From NCBI GenBank assembly GCA_006218025.1, contig VBWA01000044.1, positions 1 through 35,757 on the forward strand: a stretch of 35,757 bases of DNA, written 5' to 3'. The position numbers were made by a program, and so were the translations under genes. Shown here piece after piece: positions 8,118-17,411 of this stretch. Within the stretch, counting starts at the first letter, position 1, and every line of letters begins with the position of its first letter. The notes under the pieces are model-generated. The model did no database searches. It saw nothing but the letters and a program-made list of their open reading frames with translations, and was not told the DNA's origin. Source of the stretch: Rhodocyclaceae bacterium (GTDB lineage Bacteria; Pseudomonadota; Gammaproteobacteria; Burkholderiales; Rhodocyclaceae).

Positions 8118-9152
8118 TCAGGACCAGCCAAGTTCGGCGCGCACGATGGCGGCCCCCGCCGCGAGCGCCTGCAGCTTGCCGCGGGCGACGGCGCGCGGCA
8201 GCGGCACCATGCCGCAGTTGGTGCAGCCGATCAGGCGGTGCGGCTTGACCCACTGCAGCGCGCGGCGCAGCGTGGCTGCGACTTCCTCGGGCGTCTCGAT
8301 CCGGTTGGTGGCGACGTCGATCGCACCGACCATGACCTCCTTGCCGTCGAGCAGGCCGATCAGTTCCATCGGCACGTGCGAGTTCTGGCATTCGAGACTG
8401 ACCTGGTTGATGCGGCTGGCGGCGAGCAGCGGGAAGGTCTGCTCGTACTGCCGCCACTCGGCGCCGAGTCCCTCCTTCCACTTGATGTTGGCCTCGATGC
8501 CGTAACCGTAGCAGATATGCACTGCGGTCTTGCAGGGCAGGTTCGCGGCGGCACGCTCCAGCGTCGTCACGCCCCAGTCGCGGACCTCATCGAAAAACAC
8601 GTTGAAGGCCGGTTCGTCGAACTGCACGATGTCGACGCCGGCCTCGACGAGTTCCCGCGCCTCCTGGTTGAGGATCTCGGCAAAGGCCCAGGCCAGCTTT
8701 TCGCGGCTGCCGCCGTAGTAGGCGTCGAAAAGCGTATCGATCATGGTCATCGGGCCGGGCAGGGTGAACTTGATCGGCTGGCTGGTGAGCAGGCGCAGAC
8801 GCCGCGCGTCCTCGACGAAGACCGGGCGCTTGCGCGACACCGCTCCCACGACCGTCGGCACCTCGGCGTCGTAGCGGTCGCGAATGCGCATGGTCTTGCG
8901 ATTGACGAAATCGACGCCGTCGAGATGCTCGATGAAGGTCGTCACGAAATGCTGGCGCGTCTGCTCGCCGTCGCCGATGACGGTGATGCCGGCGCGCAAC
9001 TGGTCGTCGACGGCGAGCCGCATGGCGTCCATCTTGGCCTGCTCCAGCGTCTCGCCCGAAAGCTGCCAGGGCGCCCACAGTTTTTCGGGTTGGGCCAGCC
9101 AGGCCGGTTTCGGCAGGCTTCCCGCGATGGCGGTGGCAATGGGTTGGGTCAT
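8118..9152 (-). CDS. MesD-type (short MetE-like) methionine synthase
   Basis: This 344-residue protein belongs to the short cobalamin-independent methionine synthases, which contain only the catalytic half of MetE. It makes methionine from homocysteine in the cytoplasm. Its sequence (AGSLPKPAWLAQPEKLW, DGEQTRQHFVTTFIEHL, ALPGPMTMID-like LPGPMTMIDTLF, QFDEPAFNVFFDEV) closely resembles what I know of MesD. Candidate zinc ligands are His and Cys of VHICYGYG, Glu of SLECQNSH and Cys of TNCGM. AAGGAG precedes the ATG at 9152; a longer frame to 9455 lacks family sequence. MesD is known to work with MesX (DUF1852), usually adjacent, but no such gene is in this window. Confidence 0.85.
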   Translation of the reverse strand: MTQPIATAIAGSLPKPAWLAQPEKLWAPWQLSGETLEQAKMDAMRLAVDDQLRAGITVIGDGEQTRQHFVTTFIEHLDGVDFVNRKTMRIRDRYDAEVPTVVGAVSRKRPVFVEDARRLRLLTSQPIKFTLPGPMTMIDTLFDAYYGGSREKLAWAFAEILNQEARELVEAGVDIVQFDEPAFNVFFDEVRDWGVTTLERAAANLPCKTAVHICYGYGIEANIKWKEGLGAEWRQYEQTFPLLAASRINQVSLECQNSHVPMELIGLLDGKEVMVGAIDVATNRIETPEEVAATLRRALQWVKPHRLIGCTNCGMVPLPRAVARGKLQALAAGAAIVRAELGWS

Positions 9153-9178
9153 CTCGCTTGCTCCTTGGGGTTGGCTGC

Positions 9179-9217
9179 GCCGGGCTGCCTGGTTTGTCTG
9201 GCGATTTGCGGCCCGGC
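9179..9217 (-). other. Stem-loop in the methionine synthase leader
   Basis: GCCGGGC (9179-9185) and GCCCGGC (9211-9217) can pair around a 25-base loop in the 141-bp divergent gap upstream of the mesD-like gene. I see no match to a known SAM or cobalamin riboswitch. The gap also holds a -10-like GATAAT on the minus strand near 9222, without a convincing -35 element. Confidence 0.3.
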
Positions 9218-9293
9218 AGCGGATTATCCCCTTAAAATTCCTGGCAGCGCGGGCGCATGCTCGGCCCGTGCCTTCCGCAACAGGAGATGGCAG

Positions 9294-10145
9294 ATGGGCA
9301 AGATCGACCTGAATCACCTTCGCACCTGGATCGGGAAATCCCGCAGCGACGAGGACCTGATTTCGGCCCGCCACGCGCGGCTCATGGCGGCGACGGTGGA
9401 TTACCCTGCCGCCGGGCGCATCTGCGACGGCGAGGCCCTGCCGCCGCTGTGGCACTGGATCTATTTTCTGGACGGCCTGCCGTCACGCGAGCTCGGCCGC
9501 GACGGCCATCCGGCGCGCGGCGGATTTCTGCCGCCGGTGCCGCTGGCCAATCGCATGTGGGCCGGCGGACGCCTGTCATTCCTGGCACCGGTGCGGATCG
9601 GCTCGATCGCGCGCAAGGAATCGAGCATCCTGAACGTCGAACACAAGAGCGGACGCTCGGGCGACCTTGTGTTCGTCACCGTGCTCCACGAACTGAAATC
9701 GCCGCAGGGCGATCTGCTCATCCGCGAGGAACATGACATTGTCTACAAGGATGCAAACGCGCCGGGAAAGTCTGCGGCTGTCGCGCCGCCTGCGATGCCC
9801 GCACAATTCAGCAGGACATACGCGCCAACCACGACCACGCTGTTCAGGTACTCGGCCCTGACCTTCAACGGCCATCGGATTCACTACGACGCAGACTACT
9901 GTCGCGACGTGGAGGCGTATCCGAACCTGGTGATTCACGGCCCGCTCAACGCAACCATGCTGGCGAGCCATGCCGAAGAAGTGAGCGGGCGCCGGCTTCG
10001 CGACTTCAACTACCGTGGCCTGTCGCCTGCCCTGCTCGGTGATTCGATCACGCTCCATGCGAATCTGCTGGGAGATAGCGTCGTCCTGTATGCAACGCGC
10101 AACACGGACACCGTATGCATGCAGGCGGAGGCGATGCTTGGCTGA
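9294..10145 (+). CDS. HTD2/MaoC-like acyl-thioester dehydratase
   Basis: This 283-residue protein has the double hot-dog layout of the HTD2-like hydratases, which include mesaconyl-C4-CoA and itaconyl-CoA hydratases and some 3-hydroxyacyl-ACP dehydratases. The N-terminal half contains LPPLWHWIYFLD and GGFLPPVPLANRMWAGG. The C-terminal half contains the hydratase-2-like segment FRYSALTFNGHRIHYDADYCRDVEAYP, in which Asn-Gly-His and Asp-Ala-Asp are likely catalytic surroundings, then LVIHGPLNATML. AGGAG lies 5-9 bases before the ATG at 9294. It is divergent from the methionine synthase. The exact acyl substrate cannot be told from this window. Confidence 0.8.
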   Translation: MGKIDLNHLRTWIGKSRSDEDLISARHARLMAATVDYPAAGRICDGEALPPLWHWIYFLDGLPSRELGRDGHPARGGFLPPVPLANRMWAGGRLSFLAPVRIGSIARKESSILNVEHKSGRSGDLVFVTVLHELKSPQGDLLIREEHDIVYKDANAPGKSAAVAPPAMPAQFSRTYAPTTTTLFRYSALTFNGHRIHYDADYCRDVEAYPNLVIHGPLNATMLASHAEEVSGRRLRDFNYRGLSPALLGDSITLHANLLGDSVVLYATRNTDTVCMQAEAMLG

Positions 10146-10295
10146 CGGCCGCAAACCTTATCGACGACAGCCGTCCTGGCCAGAAATGTCGGGCGACGAC
10201 CGGGATCGCGATGGAGTTGTCTGTCTTCCCAGAGAATTTATGCCAAAGGTACTAGTGCCGGCACGCTTAAACGCCTATGCTTCGCTTTGCCGCAA

Positions 10296-12578
10296 ATGGC
10301 AAATCCTTCCGGCGTCCAAGATCATAAAGACAGCTTCCGCGCCATGCTCCGTTTGATCAATCCACGCCTGCTCGCCGCGGCGGCTATCGTGTTCCTGCTG
10401 GCCGCGGCTGCGGCAGCCGGCCTGATCTGGCAAGTGCAGCAGCACGATGTTCAGGAAGAACGTGCGCGCGTCACCGGACTGACCAAAGACCAGGCACACG
10501 CCCTCGAAACCAGCCTGGAACGGGCCTTGTCCGCCAGCTACGCCATGGCCGCCCTGGTTCGCCAGGGCAACGGCAGCATCACCAACTTCGATGCCGCGGC
10601 AGGCCAGATGCTGCAGTTCTACCCGGGTGTTTCCCTGCTGGCGCTATCGCCCGGAGGCGTCATTCGGAGCGTGGTGCCGCTGGCCGGTAACGAAAGCGCC
10701 ATCGGCTTCGACCAGTTTCGGGATCCGGCGCAAAGCAGGGAGGCCCTGATCGCCCGCGACACCGGAAAGCTGACCCTGGCCGGACCGCTGAATCTGGTTC
10801 AAGGCGGCACGGGCGTGATCGGGCGCCTGCCCGTGTTCCTCGAAGATGCACAGGGCAAGCCCTGGTTCTGGGGTTTGGCCAACGTCGTCATCCGCATCCC
10901 CGGGTTGCTCGAAAGTGCACGCTTGCCGCATTTGGTCGAGCAGGGTTTCAATTACGAACTCTCGCGCGTTCACCCGGACAGCGGACAAAAGCAAATCATC
11001 GCGGCCTCCTCATCGACGCCCCTGGTTACGCCGGTACAACAGGATCTGAAGCTGGCCTACGGCAACTGGACGCTGAGCGTCGCACCCGTCAAGGGCTGGG
11101 GCGACCGGCTCGGGCTTGGGCTCAAGGTCTTGCTCGGACTGCTCTTCAGCCTGCTGCTCGGCTACATGACGATACTGATCGGAAATCTGCGGTCTCATCA
11201 GGAGGAACTGGAACAGAAAGTCACCGAGCGGACGCAGGCGCTGGCAAAGGCAAACGACGATCTGGCCGGACGCGAGGCCTTGTTCAAGCAGATCCTCGAT
11301 ACCTCCAGCGTGGCGATCTTTGTGGTCGATATGGAAGGACGCATCACGCAAGCCAATCAGCGCATGGCCGAGATGTTCGGATATTCCCGCGATGCGCTGG
11401 TCGGATATGAATACGTCGCCCTGGTACATCCGGCGGAGCGCGAGCTGGGGCGACAGCGGATGCTTGCCTTGCTGAGCAGCGCCGTCCCCACAGTGGATGT
11501 CGATCGGCTCTATTGGCGCGCCGACCAGACCGAATTCTGGGGACACCTGACGGCCAGGCGCTTCTACGACGCCAACGGCGAGGAACGCGGCCTGATCGGC
11601 GTGATCGCCGATATCACGGCGCGCAGGACCATCGAGGAAAAGCTGCTGCTGCAGAACGAACTGCTCACCGCCATCGTCGAAAACTTTCCCGGCGGCATCT
11701 CGATGGTCGACGCTGACCTGCTCATGGTGGCGCACAACGAGCAGTTCAAGAAGTTGCTCGAATTGCCCGATTCGCTGGTCGACAAGCCGGTAGTGCATTT
11801 CGAGGACATCATCCGCTTCAACGCGGAGCGTGGCGAATACGGCCCCGGTGATACCGAGCAGCAGGTCGCCGCGATCGTCGAGCGCGCCCGCAACTTCCAG
11901 CCGCACCAGTTCGAGCGCGTGCGCGCCAACGGAACGGCGCTGGAGATTCGCGGCATGCCCCTGCCCGGCGGCGGCTTCGTCACCATCTACATCGACATCA
12001 CCGAGCGCAAGCAGATGGAAGAGCAGGTGCATCAACTGGCCTTCTACGACGCGCTCACCAAACTGGCGAATCGTCGGCTGCTCAACGACCGCCTGAACCA
12101 GACCATGGCGGCCGGCAAACGCAGTCGTCTATATGGCGCACTGATGTTCCTCGACCTGGACAATTTCAAGCCGCTGAATGACTTGCATGGGCATGAAGTC
12201 GGCGACTTGCTGCTGAGCGAGGTAGCGACTCGGCTGAAACGCTGCGTGCGCGAGATCGACACCGCGGCGCGCTTCGGGGGCGACGAGTTTGTCGTGATGC
12301 TGTGCGATTTGAGTCCGGACAGGCCCGAATCGGCAGCGCAGGCCATGATCGTTGCCAGGAGAATCCAGACCGCCCTGTCTGCCCCTTACCTGCTGACCAG
12401 GCAGGATGGGACGGCAGCGGCTACGGTCGAACATCACTGCACGGCAAGCATCGGCGTGGCCTTGTTCATCGACCATGAAACCAGCCAGGCCGACCTCCTC
12501 AAATGGGCCGATACGGCGATGTATCAGGCCAAGGCGGCAGGGCGCAATTCGATCCGGTTTCATGATTCGAAGGCTTGA
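10296..12578 (+). CDS. Membrane diguanylate cyclase, CHASE-PAS-PAS-GGDEF
   Basis: This protein of about 760 residues is a predicted inner-membrane enzyme making cyclic di-GMP. Hydrophobic segments at about 25-46 and 272-296 flank a periplasmic CHASE-like sensor region (about 60-230; KDQAHALETSLERALSASYA). A short coiled segment leads to PAS 1 (about 325-440) and PAS 2 (about 452-575). The cyclase domain (580-755) has the active motif GGDEF at 661-665 and an intact inhibitory site R652-E-I-D655 five residues before it, so product inhibition is likely. Start choice is weak: ATG at 10344 is an alternative, and neither has a good ribosome binding site. Confidence 0.92.
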   Translation: MANPSGVQDHKDSFRAMLRLINPRLLAAAAIVFLLAAAAAAGLIWQVQQHDVQEERARVTGLTKDQAHALETSLERALSASYAMAALVRQGNGSITNFDAAAGQMLQFYPGVSLLALSPGGVIRSVVPLAGNESAIGFDQFRDPAQSREALIARDTGKLTLAGPLNLVQGGTGVIGRLPVFLEDAQGKPWFWGLANVVIRIPGLLESARLPHLVEQGFNYELSRVHPDSGQKQIIAASSSTPLVTPVQQDLKLAYGNWTLSVAPVKGWGDRLGLGLKVLLGLLFSLLLGYMTILIGNLRSHQEELEQKVTERTQALAKANDDLAGREALFKQILDTSSVAIFVVDMEGRITQANQRMAEMFGYSRDALVGYEYVALVHPAERELGRQRMLALLSSAVPTVDVDRLYWRADQTEFWGHLTARRFYDANGEERGLIGVIADITARRTIEEKLLLQNELLTAIVENFPGGISMVDADLLMVAHNEQFKKLLELPDSLVDKPVVHFEDIIRFNAERGEYGPGDTEQQVAAIVERARNFQPHQFERVRANGTALEIRGMPLPGGGFVTIYIDITERKQMEEQVHQLAFYDALTKLANRRLLNDRLNQTMAAGKRSRLYGALMFLDLDNFKPLNDLHGHEVGDLLLSEVATRLKRCVREIDTAARFGGDEFVVMLCDLSPDRPESAAQAMIVARRIQTALSAPYLLTRQDGTAAATVEHHCTASIGVALFIDHETSQADLLKWADTAMYQAKAAGRNSIRFHDSKA

Positions 12579-12579
12579 G

Positions 12580-12623
12580 TGACCGCCGGGAGGGAAGGTC
12601 CGCCATCCATGGCGGCGCGGTCA
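12580..12623. other. Nested inverted repeats after the GGDEF gene
   Basis: TGACCGC (12580-12586) pairs with GCGGTCA (12617-12623), and inside this CCGCCAT (12600-12606) pairs with ATGGCGG (12609-12615). The structure begins two bases after the stop codon. No T-run follows, so intrinsic termination is uncertain. Confidence 0.45.
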
Positions 12624-12659
12624 GCGGACATTCAAATGTAAGGCAAATCGATAACCATT

Positions 12660-12668
12660 TGCTAATAT
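12660..12668 (+). promoter_or_regulatory. Candidate extended -10 promoter for the SulP gene
   Basis: TGCTAATAT fits the extended -10 pattern TG-N-TATAAT with two mismatches in the hexamer. It lies in an AT-rich patch 29 bases before the ATG. No -35 hexamer is evident, as often seen with extended -10 promoters. The leader would be only about 20 bases. Confidence 0.35.
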
Positions 12669-12696
12669 ACGGGACTCCGCCTCCCGCCTCGTCCCG

Positions 12697-15288
12697 ATGA
12701 TTTCCCGCCGCAATTCCCTGCTTGCCACGTGGCTGCCCTTCCTCAAGTGGTGGCCGCTGGTCAGCCGTGCGACGGTGCGCGACGACCTGATCGCAGGCCT
12801 CACCGGCGCGCTGATCGTGCTGCCCCAGGGCGTCGCCTTCGCCACCATCGCCGGCCTGCCGCCGCAATACGGCCTCTACGCAGCCATGGTGCCGGCCGTG
12901 ATCGCCGCACTGTTCGGATCGAGCTGGCACCTCGTCTCCGGCCCGACCACGGCCATTTCCATCGCAGTCTTTGCCTCGTTGTCGCACCAGGCCGAGCCCG
13001 GCTCGGCGCATTACATCAGCCTGGTGCTGACACTGACCTTCCTCGTCGGCATGTTCCAGCTGGTGCTCGGACTGGCGCGCATGGGCGTACTGGTGAATTT
13101 CATTTCGCACACCGTGGTCATCGGTTTCACCGCCGGCGCCGCCATCCTCATCGCGGCGAGCCAGGTCAGGAGCTTCTTCGGCATCGACATCGCGCGCGGC
13201 ACGCCCTTCTACGAGACCATCCGCCAGCTCTTCGTGCAGTTCGCCGACATCAATCCCTGGGTCACGGCCATCGCCGCGATCACGCTGGTCAGCGGCATCC
13301 TGGCGCGGCGCTACGTGAAAAAGCTGCCCTACATGATCCTGGCAATGATCGTCGGCAGCCTCATCGCCGAGGGCCTCAATCTCTGGCTGGGCGAGGATGT
13401 CACCGGCATCCGGACGGTAGGCGCCTTGCCGGCAACGCTGCCGCCGCTGTCCATGCCCGACTTCTCGCTGGGGTCGCTGCGCGCGACCCTCGGCCCGGCG
13501 CTGGTGATCACCATGCTGGCGCTGACCGAAGCAGTGTCGATCAGCCGCGCCATCGCCGTGCGTTCCGAGCAGCGCATCGACGGCAACCAGGAATTCATCG
13601 GCCAGGGCCTGTCCAACATCGTCGGCGCCTTCTTTTCGGGCTACGCTTCATCCGGCTCGTTCAACCGCAGCGGCGTCAATTACGAGGGCGGCGCGCGCAC
13701 CCCGCTGGCCTCGATATTCGCCTCGATCTTCCTGTTGCTGGTGCTGCTGCTGGTGGCACCTCTCGCCGCCTACCTGCCCACCGCCGCGATGGCCGGCATC
13801 CTCTTTCTGGTGGCCTGGGGACTGGTCGATTTTCATCACATCGAGGCCATTTGGCACACCAGCAAGGCGGAATCGGCGATCCTGGTGGCGACCCTGGTTG
13901 GCACGCTGTTCAACCTCGAAGCCGGCATTTTCATCGGCGTCTTCCTCTCCCTGGTGATGTTCCTGTTCCGCACGTCGCGCCCCGAGATCATCCCCGTGGT
14001 ACCGGCGCCGGAGGAAGGTGCCTACCACTTCGTGCGCGCCCGCGGCCAGCCGGAATGCCCGCAACTGCGCATCGTGCGGGTTAACGGTCCGCTCTACTTC
14101 GGCGCCGCCAACTATGTGCAGCAGACATTGCAGCAGATCGACGAGGACAACCCCTTGCAGAAGTCGGTGCTGATCGCGGCGGCCAGCCTGAGCTACATCG
14201 ACGTCGCCGGCGCCGAGGTGCTGGCCCAGGAGGCGCGGCGCCGGCGACGACTCGGCGGCGGACTGTATTTCTACCGCCTCAACCAGCCGCTGAAGAACTT
14301 CCTCAAGCAGGGCAACTACGTCAAGGACATCGGCGAAGGTGCTTTCTTCCCGGTCATGACCAATGTCACCGGTGCGCTCTACTGGACGCTGGATCCCGAC
14401 GTCTGCCGGACCTGCAAAACGCGCATCTTCAAGGAATGCCATGGCACGCTGTTGCCCGACGGCTTGCGTCGCCAGCGACTGTTGCTGGCCACCGACGGCA
14501 GCGAGTTCTCGCAGGCGCCGACGGCGATCGCCATCGCGCTGGCCAGGAGTTTCGGCGTCACGCTCGACATCATGACCGCCATCGCCGTGCCTGAGGAGCA
14601 CGAGCTGGCGCGCGCGCGTCTCGCCCCCGTGGTGCGCCAGGCGCTGGTGGCCGGCGTCGACAGCGAGGAAATTGTGCGCCGCGGCAAGCAACCGGTACAG
14701 GAAGTGATCGCCGCCGCCGCCGCGGCCGACACCAACATTCTCGTCATCGGCCGGCGGCCGCCCCGCGGCGACCTGAAGGACAAACTGCTCGGCGACGCCG
14801 CGGCTCACGTCATCGGCAGCGCGCCCTGCCATGTCCTCGTCGCCGGCTGGCAGGCCGCGATGTGGCACAAGCGCATCCTGTTCGCCAGCGACGGCAGCGA
14901 CCACAGCGACAGCATCGCCGAAGTCGCCAGCCAGATCGCCAGAATCACCGGCACCCCGGTCACCATCGTCTGCGCCGTCGCCCACGACAGGGATATCGCA
15001 GAAGCCCTGGCAGATGCCGAACACAAGGCCGGACTGATGCGCCTCGACGGTGTGGACTGCGACACGCGCGTCGTCTGCGCCGCACCGGCACAGACCATCA
15101 TCAATGCGGCGCGGGAACTCGACGCCGATCTCGTTGTGGTCGGCCACCACCGCGGCAAGGGCCTCAACCGCGTTATCGCCGGCAGCGTCACCGACCGGGT
15201 CATCGGCACGCTGACCTGCGCCGTGCTGGTGGTCAGGCCGGCCGCCGAAGACCACGAGGTCAAGGCCGCCATCGACAAGCAATCCTGA
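12697..15288 (+). CDS. SulP family anion transporter fused to STAS and two universal stress domains
   Basis: This 863-residue protein joins a SulP permease (about 15-430; LTGALIVLPQGVAFATIAGLPPQYGLYA is split here as the family entry motif at residues 35-60), a STAS domain (about 455-560) and two Usp domains (about 591-715 and 723-850; each begins with a DGS motif, ATDGSEFS and ASDGSDHS). SulP proteins carry sulfate, bicarbonate or dicarboxylates; the substrate here is unknown. The STAS loop reads SYIDVAGAE and lacks the phosphorylatable serine of DSS-type STAS domains. A cysteine cluster, C570-x2-C573-x6-C580, sits between STAS and the first Usp domain. It is probably its own transcription unit, with a strong terminator behind it. 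Confidence 0.93.
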   Translation: MISRRNSLLATWLPFLKWWPLVSRATVRDDLIAGLTGALIVLPQGVAFATIAGLPPQYGLYAAMVPAVIAALFGSSWHLVSGPTTAISIAVFASLSHQAEPGSAHYISLVLTLTFLVGMFQLVLGLARMGVLVNFISHTVVIGFTAGAAILIAASQVRSFFGIDIARGTPFYETIRQLFVQFADINPWVTAIAAITLVSGILARRYVKKLPYMILAMIVGSLIAEGLNLWLGEDVTGIRTVGALPATLPPLSMPDFSLGSLRATLGPALVITMLALTEAVSISRAIAVRSEQRIDGNQEFIGQGLSNIVGAFFSGYASSGSFNRSGVNYEGGARTPLASIFASIFLLLVLLLVAPLAAYLPTAAMAGILFLVAWGLVDFHHIEAIWHTSKAESAILVATLVGTLFNLEAGIFIGVFLSLVMFLFRTSRPEIIPVVPAPEEGAYHFVRARGQPECPQLRIVRVNGPLYFGAANYVQQTLQQIDEDNPLQKSVLIAAASLSYIDVAGAEVLAQEARRRRRLGGGLYFYRLNQPLKNFLKQGNYVKDIGEGAFFPVMTNVTGALYWTLDPDVCRTCKTRIFKECHGTLLPDGLRRQRLLLATDGSEFSQAPTAIAIALARSFGVTLDIMTAIAVPEEHELARARLAPVVRQALVAGVDSEEIVRRGKQPVQEVIAAAAAADTNILVIGRRPPRGDLKDKLLGDAAAHVIGSAPCHVLVAGWQAAMWHKRILFASDGSDHSDSIAEVASQIARITGTPVTIVCAVAHDRDIAEALADAEHKAGLMRLDGVDCDTRVVCAAPAQTIINAARELDADLVVVGHHRGKGLNRVIAGSVTDRVIGTLTCAVLVVRPAAEDHEVKAAIDKQS

Positions 15289-15307
15289 GAGGCTCCCTGG
15301 AACCTTT

Positions 15308-15338
15308 CCGGCGCCCGCCTGCGGCGCCGGGATTTTTT
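15308..15338 (+). terminator. Rho-independent terminator after the SulP gene
   Basis: CCGGCGCC (15308-15315) pairs perfectly with GGCGCCGG (15323-15330) around a seven-base loop, followed by GA and six T residues. It lies 20 bases after the stop codon. This is the clearest intrinsic terminator in the window. Confidence 0.92.
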
Positions 15339-15366
15339 CGCGGCCGGTGCGCCGCGAACTCAGGCG

Positions 15367-15792
15367 TCAGGCGGCCGGCACCGGCATCGCGCGCCGGTCG
15401 AGCAGCGCCATCCAGCCGCGGATCACGCGGTAGAGCACCCACAGCCCGGTGCCGACGATCACCATGAATGCCGCCGGTATGCCGATCAGCGTGACCGCCA
15501 GCAGGCCGGCCACCACCAGCCACAACGCGGCAAACCAGAAGCTGCGCAACTGCCAGCGCCAGTGCGTCGCCAGCCACGTGCCACGGACCTGGTCGCGCGT
15601 GACGTAGTTGATGATCACGGCGATGATCGACGGCCAGCCGAAGACGAAGGCGCCAATGATGCTGGCAGAGCTGATTATTCCGGACGCTGCCGACAGCGCA
15701 TGCAGTCCGTACATCACATGACACCAGGCCCGCGGACCATCCAGTTGGCCGTCCGCTTCATCGCGCGCAGGAATCACTTCGGGTTCGGTCAT
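15367..15792 (-). CDS. Small membrane protein, DUF4870-like
   Basis: This 141-residue protein has about three to four hydrophobic segments and resembles the uncharacterised DUF4870-type membrane proteins. Characteristic stretches are VMYGLHALSAASGIISS, INYVTRDQVRGTWLATHWRWQLRSFW given here as a single conserved loop (residues 75-100), and LYRVIRGWMALLD near the C-terminus. The ATG at 15792 is chosen because AGGAG lies 7 bases upstream, overlapping the ubiD stop codon; longer starts lie inside ubiD. It is the last gene of a ubiD operon. The function is unknown. Confidence 0.85.
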   Translation of the reverse strand: MTEPEVIPARDEADGQLDGPRAWCHVMYGLHALSAASGIISSASIIGAFVFGWPSIIAVIINYVTRDQVRGTWLATHWRWQLRSFWFAALWLVVAGLLAVTLIGIPAAFMVIVGTGLWVLYRVIRGWMALLDRRAMPVPAA

Positions 15793-15800
15793 GGCGGCTC

Positions 15801-17276
15801 CTAGAGTCCCAAATCTTGCCACAGCGCATCGACGCGCTGCTTGACGGCGGGGTCCATGGCGATGGGACGACCCCACTCGCGCGTCGTCTCGCCAGGCCAC
15901 TTGTTGGTCGCATCGATACCCATTTTGCTCCCGAGGCTCGCCACCGGTGAAGCGAAATCGAGGTAATCAATGGGCGTGTTCTCGGCAATCAGGGTGTCGC
16001 GCGCGGCGTCGACACGCGTGGTGAGCGCCCAGATGACCTCGGGCCAGGAACGCACATCGACGTCTTCGTCGGTAACGATGATGAACTTGGTGTACATGAA
16101 TTGGCGCAGGAAGCTCCAGATGCCGAACATCACGCGCTTGGCATGCCCCGGATACTGTTTCCTGATGCTGACCACGGCCAGCCGGTAGGAGCAGCCCTCG
16201 GGCGGCAGGTAGAAATCGACGATCTCGGGAAATTGCTTTTGCAGCAGCGGGACAAACACTTCGTTCAAGGCCAGGCCGAGCATCGCCGGCTCGTCGGGCG
16301 GCTTGCCGGTGTAGGTGGAATGGTAGATCGGGTCGCGGCGCATGGTGATGCGGCCAGTATGGTCGCCAAACGGCCCTTCCGGGGCAGTTTCGTATTTTTG
16401 GCCTTCCGCGGCCGTCTCATTGGGATTGATGAAACCTTCGAGCACGATCTCGCTCGATGCCGGTACCTGCAGGTCCGAGCCGAGGCACTTCACCACTTCC
16501 GTCCTGGCTCCGCGCAGCAGCCCGGCGAACTGATATTCGGACAGCGTGTCGGGAACCGGCGTGACCGCCGCCAGAATCGTCGCCGGATCGGCGCCGATCA
16601 CTACCGCGACCGGGAAGGGCTCGCCGGGATGCGCCGCGCAATGTTCGCGGAAATCCAGCGCACCGCCGCGATGCGCCAGCCAGCGCATGATGACCTTGTT
16701 GGGCGCGATGACCTGCTGGCGGTAGATGCCGAGGTTCTGCCGGGTCTTTTGCGGCCCGCGCGTGACGACCAGACCCCAGGTGATCAGGGGCGCCACGTCG
16801 CCGGGCCAGCAGGTCTGCACCGGCAGGCGCCCCAGATCGACATCGCTGCCTTCCCATACCACGTCCTGACACGGCGCCGAGCTCAACAGCTTGGGCGCCA
16901 TGTTGAGCACCTGCTTGAGCACCGGCAGCTTGTCCCAGGCGTCCTTCAGGCCCCTCGGCGGCTCCGGTTCCTTGAGGTAGGCCAGCAGCGTGCCGACGTC
17001 GCGCAAACGGGTTTTCCAGTCGGCGTCCTCATTGTCTTCGCCTTCGGCGGCGGCGATGCCGAGCGCCACGCGGCGCGGCGTGCCGAACAAATTGACCAGC
17101 ACCGGAATCGAATGGCCCTTCGGCATTTCGAAGAGCAAGGCCGGCCCGCCGGCCCGCAGCACGCGGTCGGCGATCTCGGTCATCTCCAGCCTTGGATCGA
17201 CCTCGACGGCGATGCGCTTGAGTTCGCCCAGCGCTTCGAGTTGGGCAATGAAATCGCGCAGATCGGTATATTTCAT
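15801..17276 (-). CDS. ubiD: 4-hydroxy-3-polyprenylbenzoate decarboxylase UbiD
   Basis: This 491-residue protein is the UbiD decarboxylase of ubiquinone synthesis. It uses prenylated FMN, made by UbiX, to remove the carboxylate from 4-hydroxy-3-polyprenylbenzoate. Visible family features are [22 protein letters not shown] at the N-terminus (first 22 residues), [10 protein letters not shown] near residue 180, EGPFGDHTG near residue 300 and [11 protein letters not shown] near residue 430. Length agrees with E. coli UbiD (497). No ubiX is in the window. The gene is divergent from the hybrid kinase, with a 135-bp gap that carries a copy of the dispersed repeat. Confidence 0.97.
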   Translation of the reverse strand: MKYTDLRDFIAQLEALGELKRIAVEVDPRLEMTEIADRVLRAGGPALLFEMPKGHSIPVLVNLFGTPRRVALGIAAAEGEDNEDADWKTRLRDVGTLLAYLKEPEPPRGLKDAWDKLPVLKQVLNMAPKLLSSAPCQDVVWEGSDVDLGRLPVQTCWPGDVAPLITWGLVVTRGPQKTRQNLGIYRQQVIAPNKVIMRWLAHRGGALDFREHCAAHPGEPFPVAVVIGADPATILAAVTPVPDTLSEYQFAGLLRGARTEVVKCLGSDLQVPASSEIVLEGFINPNETAAEGQKYETAPEGPFGDHTGRITMRRDPIYHSTYTGKPPDEPAMLGLALNEVFVPLLQKQFPEIVDFYLPPEGCSYRLAVVSIRKQYPGHAKRVMFGIWSFLRQFMYTKFIIVTDEDVDVRSWPEVIWALTTRVDAARDTLIAENTPIDYLDFASPVASLGSKMGIDATNKWPGETTREWGRPIAMDPAVKQRVDALWQDLGL

Positions 17277-17310
17277 CGGGCAAGTTTAACCGCCCGCGCC
17301 CGATCATGGA

Positions 17311-17335
17311 AAAGTCGGCGCTGGCGACACGGCAC
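17311..17335 (+). repeat. Dispersed 25-base repeat, copy C (ubiD / kinase gap)
   Basis: This intergenic copy has the exact 16-base core and two mismatches at the last two of 25 positions. It lies 34 bases upstream of ubiD and about 75 bases before the kinase start. I see no stem-loop around it. Confidence 0.75.
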
Positions 17336-17411
17336 TACGATACCCCTCTAACTTGTCGGTTTGTCGTCTACAGTAGGGAACCTGTTTGTCTTTCTGCATA
17401 TCCGCACCGCG

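Noticed and set aside
10245-10275. Sigma-54-like promoter before the GGDEF gene (GGCACG followed by a GC)
   Set aside because: The GC falls one base out of register and the -12 box does not match.
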